Source of the DNA: Candidatus Lustribacter telmatis | GTDB lineage: Bacteria > Vulcanimicrobiota > Vulcanimicrobiia > Vulcanimicrobiales > Vulcanimicrobiaceae | Reading direction: 5' to 3' | DNA: 64,000 bases | Assembly (NCBI GenBank): GCA_003164045.1 | Contig: PLRU01000073.1 | Coordinates: 9,328-73,327 of the forward strand | Part shown: in pieces, positions 60,604 to 64,000 of the stretch | Layout of the letters: each line of letters starts with the position of its first letter | How positions within the stretch are numbered: position 1 is the stretch's first letter | Translations under genes and position numbers: made by a program | The notes under the pieces: generated by a model | What the model saw: only the letters and a program-made list of their open reading frames with translations | Told to the model about the DNA's origin: nothing | Database searches by the model: none

Positions 60604-62322
60604 CTACTCCACCGGGACCGCCGCAGTTGCACCATCATGCGCGCGGTTGCCGTTGCGGCTAAGCCGTTCGAGCAGGTCGTTCTCCCGCTCCAGAAATTCC
60701 ACGCGCTCGCGCAGCGCTTGCGCGAGCAAGTCGTCGCGTGCGATCGCCATCCGGGTGGCAAGCCGCATCAGCGCTTCGCTTTCGTCCGGCGCGAACTCGT
60801 CGTCGCCGGCAGGCAAACCGCAAACCAGCGCCCCGCGCAAGCGGGCGCGGACGGTGAGCGGGAAGGCAACCGCGCCGGCGAGATCGCTGCCGGCCCGGAC
60901 CGGCACCGGCTCCAGCGTGGCGCGCAAGCCGATGACGGTCGGCGCATCGCGCGCCACGCTCGCCGGGCCGAGGGTACCGGCAGCCCGCACATAGACGTCC
61001 TCGGATTCGACGTAAACGGAAACCTCGGTCGCCGCGATACTTCCGAGCGCTTGAACGACGAACGGCGCGAGCGCTTCCGGGCTTTCCACCGCATCGACCT
61101 CGCGCGCGAGGGCATAGATCGCATCGATGCGCTTGCGGCGCGCGGCGAAGAACACGCGCGCCACGAACGAGTCGGTTTGCGTGCGCAACGCGCGCACGAC
61201 GTAGAGCACCACGACCGCGATCGCCATCTGCGCGGCGAAGTTCTCGCGGCCCGTCGCTTGCGTCAGCAGTTGATCGGCGCCCCATTGCAACGCACCGAAG
61301 AGCCCGACGAGCAGCGCCGTCGTCGCGGCGAACACGGCCGCACGGTTAAGCGCGAAGCCGAGGTCGATGCAGCGGTGACGCAGCGTGGCATACGCCAACC
61401 CGAACGGCACGATAATGGTCGTGTATGCGAGCCATTCCGGCAGCGTCGTCACGCCGAGGCCGGCGAGCGGCTCGAAGATCATCCACGGGAGAAACGCTGC
61501 CGTGAGCGTAGCGAGGATCCAGCCGATGCGTTGCCGCTCCGCGCCGCGCGCAACGCGGAAGCTGCCGATGAGGCCCGCGATGACGAGCGCCGCAAGCAGC
61601 GTCCACGCCACGCTCTCGACGAGCTGAACGCCTCGGGAGAGCGCAGCCTGCGTGGCTTGATCCACAAATTCGCTGGCGATGTTGACCATCGCGTAGGCGG
61701 CCCCGCTGGCAACGGCAGCGATGCGCAGATTGCGCGCGAGCGCGACGGGCGTCGCCCGCCAGCCGGTAGCGAAATAGACGAGCGACGCCATGCCGAGCGG
61801 CGCCAACACGTCGGTCGCGTAGAAACACCCGCGCAGAAGCCAGACGTTTCCGGCGACGACGGCGGGCGCAAAGAAAAACGTCGTCCAGAGAAATCCCGCG
61901 GAAAGCCGCCGCGCCTGAACGTCGTGCCACGCGCGCGCAGCGATGAGCAGCGCCAAGAGCGCGAAGAACACGCCTTGTATCAGTTCGACCACGCGACGCG
62001 GATCGTTTTGCACGAGCGCCGGCGTCACGACGTAGATGGTTCCGTCGGATCGCCGCAAGCGCGCGTGCGCCCCGGCGACGTGGTTAAAGACGATCTCCCG
62101 GTCGGCCGGGCTGACGAACGACACCAGATCGCGCGGCCGGATTCCGGCCCGTTCGGCCGGAGAGCCGGCGTCGACGACGATCACGCGGAATTGACCGCCC
62201 GGCAACGTGTTGTACTCGAGACCGACGCGGGCGATTTGCGCAACCCCGCTGAGCGCGACGGCGGTCGTCGCCAGCGCCGCCAGCGCAACGATGACGACGA
62301 GCGCGCGGAACGCGGCGATCAC
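60604..62322 (-). CDS. PDZ-multispan membrane-GAF protein, unknown function
   Basis: A 572-residue protein. A first helix (about 5-25) is followed by an extracytoplasmic PDZ-like domain (RVIVVDAGSPAERAGIRPRD, about 45-100). Then come about eight membrane helices (about 115-370), and a cytosolic GAF-like domain (about 385-530: DAIYALAREVDAVESPEALA, VSVYVESEDVYVRAAGTLGP). A short coiled coil (ALRERVEFLERENDLLERLS) ends it. This resembles the input half of sensor kinases, but the kinase domain is absent. The GTG start overlaps the trmFO stop (GTGA), and it takes the place occupied by xerC in many topA-trmFO-hslVU clusters. Possibly an envelope sensor acting through a partner. Confidence 0.72.
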   Translation of the reverse strand: MIAAFRALVVIVALAALATTAVALSGVAQIARVGLEYNTLPGGQFRVIVVDAGSPAERAGIRPRDLVSFVSPADREIVFNHVAGAHARLRRSDGTIYVVTPALVQNDPRRVVELIQGVFFALLALLIAARAWHDVQARRLSAGFLWTTFFFAPAVVAGNVWLLRGCFYATDVLAPLGMASLVYFATGWRATPVALARNLRIAAVASGAAYAMVNIASEFVDQATQAALSRGVQLVESVAWTLLAALVIAGLIGSFRVARGAERQRIGWILATLTAAFLPWMIFEPLAGLGVTTLPEWLAYTTIIVPFGLAYATLRHRCIDLGFALNRAAVFAATTALLVGLFGALQWGADQLLTQATGRENFAAQMAIAVVVLYVVRALRTQTDSFVARVFFAARRKRIDAIYALAREVDAVESPEALAPFVVQALGSIAATEVSVYVESEDVYVRAAGTLGPASVARDAPTVIGLRATLEPVPVRAGSDLAGAVAFPLTVRARLRGALVCGLPAGDDEFAPDESEALMRLATRMAIARDDLLAQALRERVEFLERENDLLERLSRNGNRAHDGATAAVPVE

Positions 62323-63680
62323 GGCACGGCGAATTCGCGCGGAGCGACGTGCACGGCAAACGCGTCGATGCGTTCCAGCGCGCGTGCCGCCAAGGCGCCG
62401 CGGCGCGCGCGTTTGTCGCGATTCGGTTTACCCGGCAGTGGCGAGAACCACGTCCACGTCACGTTGGCCGGTTGGAAATCCGGCGAGGCGGTATTCTGCA
62501 GATGCGCGACGACGGCGCCCAGCGCCGTATCGACGGGGACCGCCGGCGCAACGCTGCCGATTGCCGCGTACGCCGCGGCGATGCCCGCCATCATGCCGCA
62601 CGCGGCTGCTTCAACGTACCCCTCAGCGCCGGTGATCTGCCCGGCGAAATACAAACCGGGCCGCGACCGCAGCTGCAGTTGCGCGTCGAGCAGCCGCGGC
62701 GCGTCGATGAATGTGTTGCGGTGCATCACGCCCAGCCGTAGCCACTCCGCGTTCGCGAGCCCCGGCAGCTTGTTGAACGCTTCCTTTTGCGCGGGCCACG
62801 TGAGCCGCGTTTGGAAGCCGACCAGGTTGAGCGATTTGCCGTCGGCATCTTCGTTGCGCAATTGCACGACCGCGTACGGAATCTTATCGGTGCGCGGATC
62901 GCGCAGCCCGACCGGCTTGAGCGGCCCGTAGCGCAGCGTGTCTTCGCCGCGCGCGGCCATCTCCTCGATCGGCAAGCAGCCTTCGAAGTACGGCACCTTG
63001 CCGGCGGCGACGTCGAGCTCGAAGTCTTTCGGATCGTGGCGCGGCAGATCGCGCAGATCGGCGATGAACTGCTGGTACTGTTCTTTATCGAGCGGGATGT
63101 TGAGGTAGTCCTCGCCGTCACCCTTATCGTAGCGCGACTTGCGGTACGTCGCCGACATGTCGATCGACTCGGTCGCGACGATGGGCGCCGCCGCGTCGTA
63201 GTAGTGCAGCCGCCCGCTACCGAGCAGCGCGTCGATCTGCGCCGCGAGCGCCGGCGAGGGCAGCGGTCCGCAGGCGACGATCACGAGCCCGGTCGCCGGA
63301 ATTGCCGGCAACTCTTCGCGCACGATCTCGACGTTGGACATCCCGAGCAACCGCGACTCGACGATCGCGCTAAAGCGTTCCCGGTCGACCGCGAGCGCGC
63401 CGCCGGCCGGAACCGCCGCTTCGCGCGCCGAGGTAACGATCAGCGAGTCCAGCCGCGCCAGTTCTTCCTTGAGCAGTCCAACGCAGTTCTCGAGCGCCAC
63501 CCCGCGCAGCGAGTTGCTGCACACGAGCTCGGCCAGCTTATCGGTATGGTGTGCGGGACCGCTCGACTGCGGCCGCCGCTCGTACAACCGCACGCGCACC
63601 CCGCGCCGAGCAAGCTGGTAGGCCGCCTCGCACCCTGCCAGGCCCCCGCCGATCACCGTTACCGCATCAAACTGGCTCAA
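62319..63680 (-). CDS. trmFO: Methylenetetrahydrofolate-tRNA (uracil-54-C5) methyltransferase
   Basis: A 453-residue flavoprotein. FAD binding: VTVIGGGLAGCEAAYQLARR and GVRVRLYERRP; then THKTDKLAELVCSNSLRG-like HHTDKLAELVCSNSLRG; EVDMSATYRKSRYDKGDGED-like region with KSRYDKGDGEDYLNIPL; and GLYFAGQITGAEGYVEAAAC with GIAAAYAA. TrmFO makes ribothymidine at tRNA position 54 using methylenetetrahydrofolate and FAD. It overlaps the topA 3' end by 14 bases, the usual gene order. Confidence 0.95.
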   Translation of the reverse strand: MSQFDAVTVIGGGLAGCEAAYQLARRGVRVRLYERRPQSSGPAHHTDKLAELVCSNSLRGVALENCVGLLKEELARLDSLIVTSAREAAVPAGGALAVDRERFSAIVESRLLGMSNVEIVREELPAIPATGLVIVACGPLPSPALAAQIDALLGSGRLHYYDAAAPIVATESIDMSATYRKSRYDKGDGEDYLNIPLDKEQYQQFIADLRDLPRHDPKDFELDVAAGKVPYFEGCLPIEEMAARGEDTLRYGPLKPVGLRDPRTDKIPYAVVQLRNEDADGKSLNLVGFQTRLTWPAQKEAFNKLPGLANAEWLRLGVMHRNTFIDAPRLLDAQLQLRSRPGLYFAGQITGAEGYVEAAACGMMAGIAAAYAAIGSVAPAVPVDTALGAVVAHLQNTASPDFQPANVTWTWFSPLPGKPNRDKRARRGALAARALERIDAFAVHVAPREFAVP

Positions 63681-64000
63681 GCTCCTCTTCTTCGGTTTGC
63701 GGCGCGCCGGTCATCTTGGATGTGTCGTGCGTCTTGTCGGTATGGCATTCGAACCGGGCCGTGCCGCCGCGCTTCGTCTTCACCACGACGTAGTCGCCGC
63801 ACACGGGGCACGGCTCGGGAACGACGCGGTCCCACGAGACGAAGTCGCACTTCGGGTAGTTGGCGCAGCCGAAGAACGTGCGGCCCTTGCGCGACTTGCG
63901 CTCCACGACCATGCCGCCGTCCTTGGGACACTTCGCGCCGGTGTCTTTGAGGATCGGCTTCGTCGTTTTGCACTCCGGATAGCCGCTGCACGAAATAAAC
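63667..64000 (-). CDS. topA: DNA topoisomerase I, C-terminal part (runs off the window)
   Basis: Only the last ~110 codons are inside the window. They encode topoisomerase-type zinc ribbons: CSGYPECKTTKPILK, CPKDGGMVVERKSRKGRTFF, GCANYPKCDFVSW and CPVCGDYVVVKTKRGGTARF, ending in an acidic tail (QTEEEELEPV). This pattern and the trmFO-hslVU context identify TopA. The catalytic part lies beyond position 64000. Confidence 0.9.
   Translation of the reverse strand, partial: FISCSGYPECKTTKPILKDTGAKCPKDGGMVVERKSRKGRTFFGCANYPKCDFVSWDRVVPEPCPVCGDYVVVKTKRGGTARFECHTDKTHDTSKMTGAPQTEEEELEPV

Noticed and set aside
60328-62931. An 867-codon open frame on the plus strand, and similar long plus-strand frames at 7791-9923, 35939-37318, 52630-55011 and 55131-56291
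   Set aside because: They are antisense to well-identified genes and rich in Arg/Ala/His; in high-GC DNA such mirror frames arise from codon bias. None shows a domain.

Overview
The window is high-GC bacterial chromosome, densely packed with operons whose genes overlap by 1-14 bases (ATGA, GTGA and CTGA junctions). The order topA-trmFO-(PDZ/GAF protein)-hslV-hslU, the block def-fmt-rsmB-FHA-FHA-PP2C, and an actinobacterial/yeast-type leuA suggest a deep 'Terrabacteria'-like lineage such as Eremiobacterota/WPS-2. That placement is inference; no rRNA or marker set is present. Several operons start with a -10-like hexamer only 6-8 bases before the ATG, suggesting leaderless mRNAs. No tRNA, rRNA, CRISPR array, integrase or transposase was recognised.

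Layout. 1-2.6 kb: RidA and two uncharacterised proteins. 2.6-11.7 kb (minus): one catabolic operon of acyl-CoA dehydrogenase, enoyl-CoA hydratase/3-hydroxyacyl-CoA dehydrogenase, thiolase, and a four-gene molybdenum hydroxylase (2Fe-2S, FAD, CoxG-like, molybdopterin). 11.7-14.8 kb (plus): divergent polysaccharide deacetylase, SAM methyltransferase, lipoprotein, MenA. 14.8-19.6 kb: PAS/GGDEF diguanylate cyclase, a MetE-core methyltransferase, an MFS exporter and an HExxH metallopeptidase. 19.6-25.0 kb: a clearly lower-GC island with two divergent genes, a TPR-CHAT protease and a GT4-type glycosyltransferase with an unknown C-terminal domain. A frameshifted second copy of the metallopeptidase 3' end lies on its far side. 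25-35.6 kb: solute-binding proteins, an M23 peptidase, a TRAP transporter with an esterase, a MarR/SDR divergent pair, and a binding protein with a CaiB-type CoA transferase.

35.6-42.9 kb: leuA behind a previously hidden leucine leader peptide and terminator, an alpha/beta hydrolase, proline dehydrogenase, a degenerate deacetylase-like protein, an FtsW/RodA protein and an Lrp regulator, divergent from 4-hydroxyphenylpyruvate dioxygenase across a perfect 15-bp palindrome. 42.9-47.7 kb: a degenerate PP2C, two FHA proteins, rsmB, fmt and def. 47.7-50.9 kb: a two-component system divergent from a triple-repeat Spy/CpxP-like protein. 50.9-58.3 kb: all seven shikimate-pathway steps in one operon, headed by a prephenate dehydratase-ACT-DAHP synthase fusion and preceded by a promoter, a Phe/Tyr/Trp-rich leader peptide and a strong terminator (a classical attenuator). 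58.3-64 kb: HiPIP, hslU, hslV, a PDZ-membrane-GAF protein, trmFO and the 3' end of topA.

Most interesting: the CHAT/GT4 island as a candidate defence or self-killing module; two amino-acid attenuators; the fused PDT-DAHPS; and CTG start codons in CTGA overlaps, which for fmt is the only way to obtain the conserved N-terminus.
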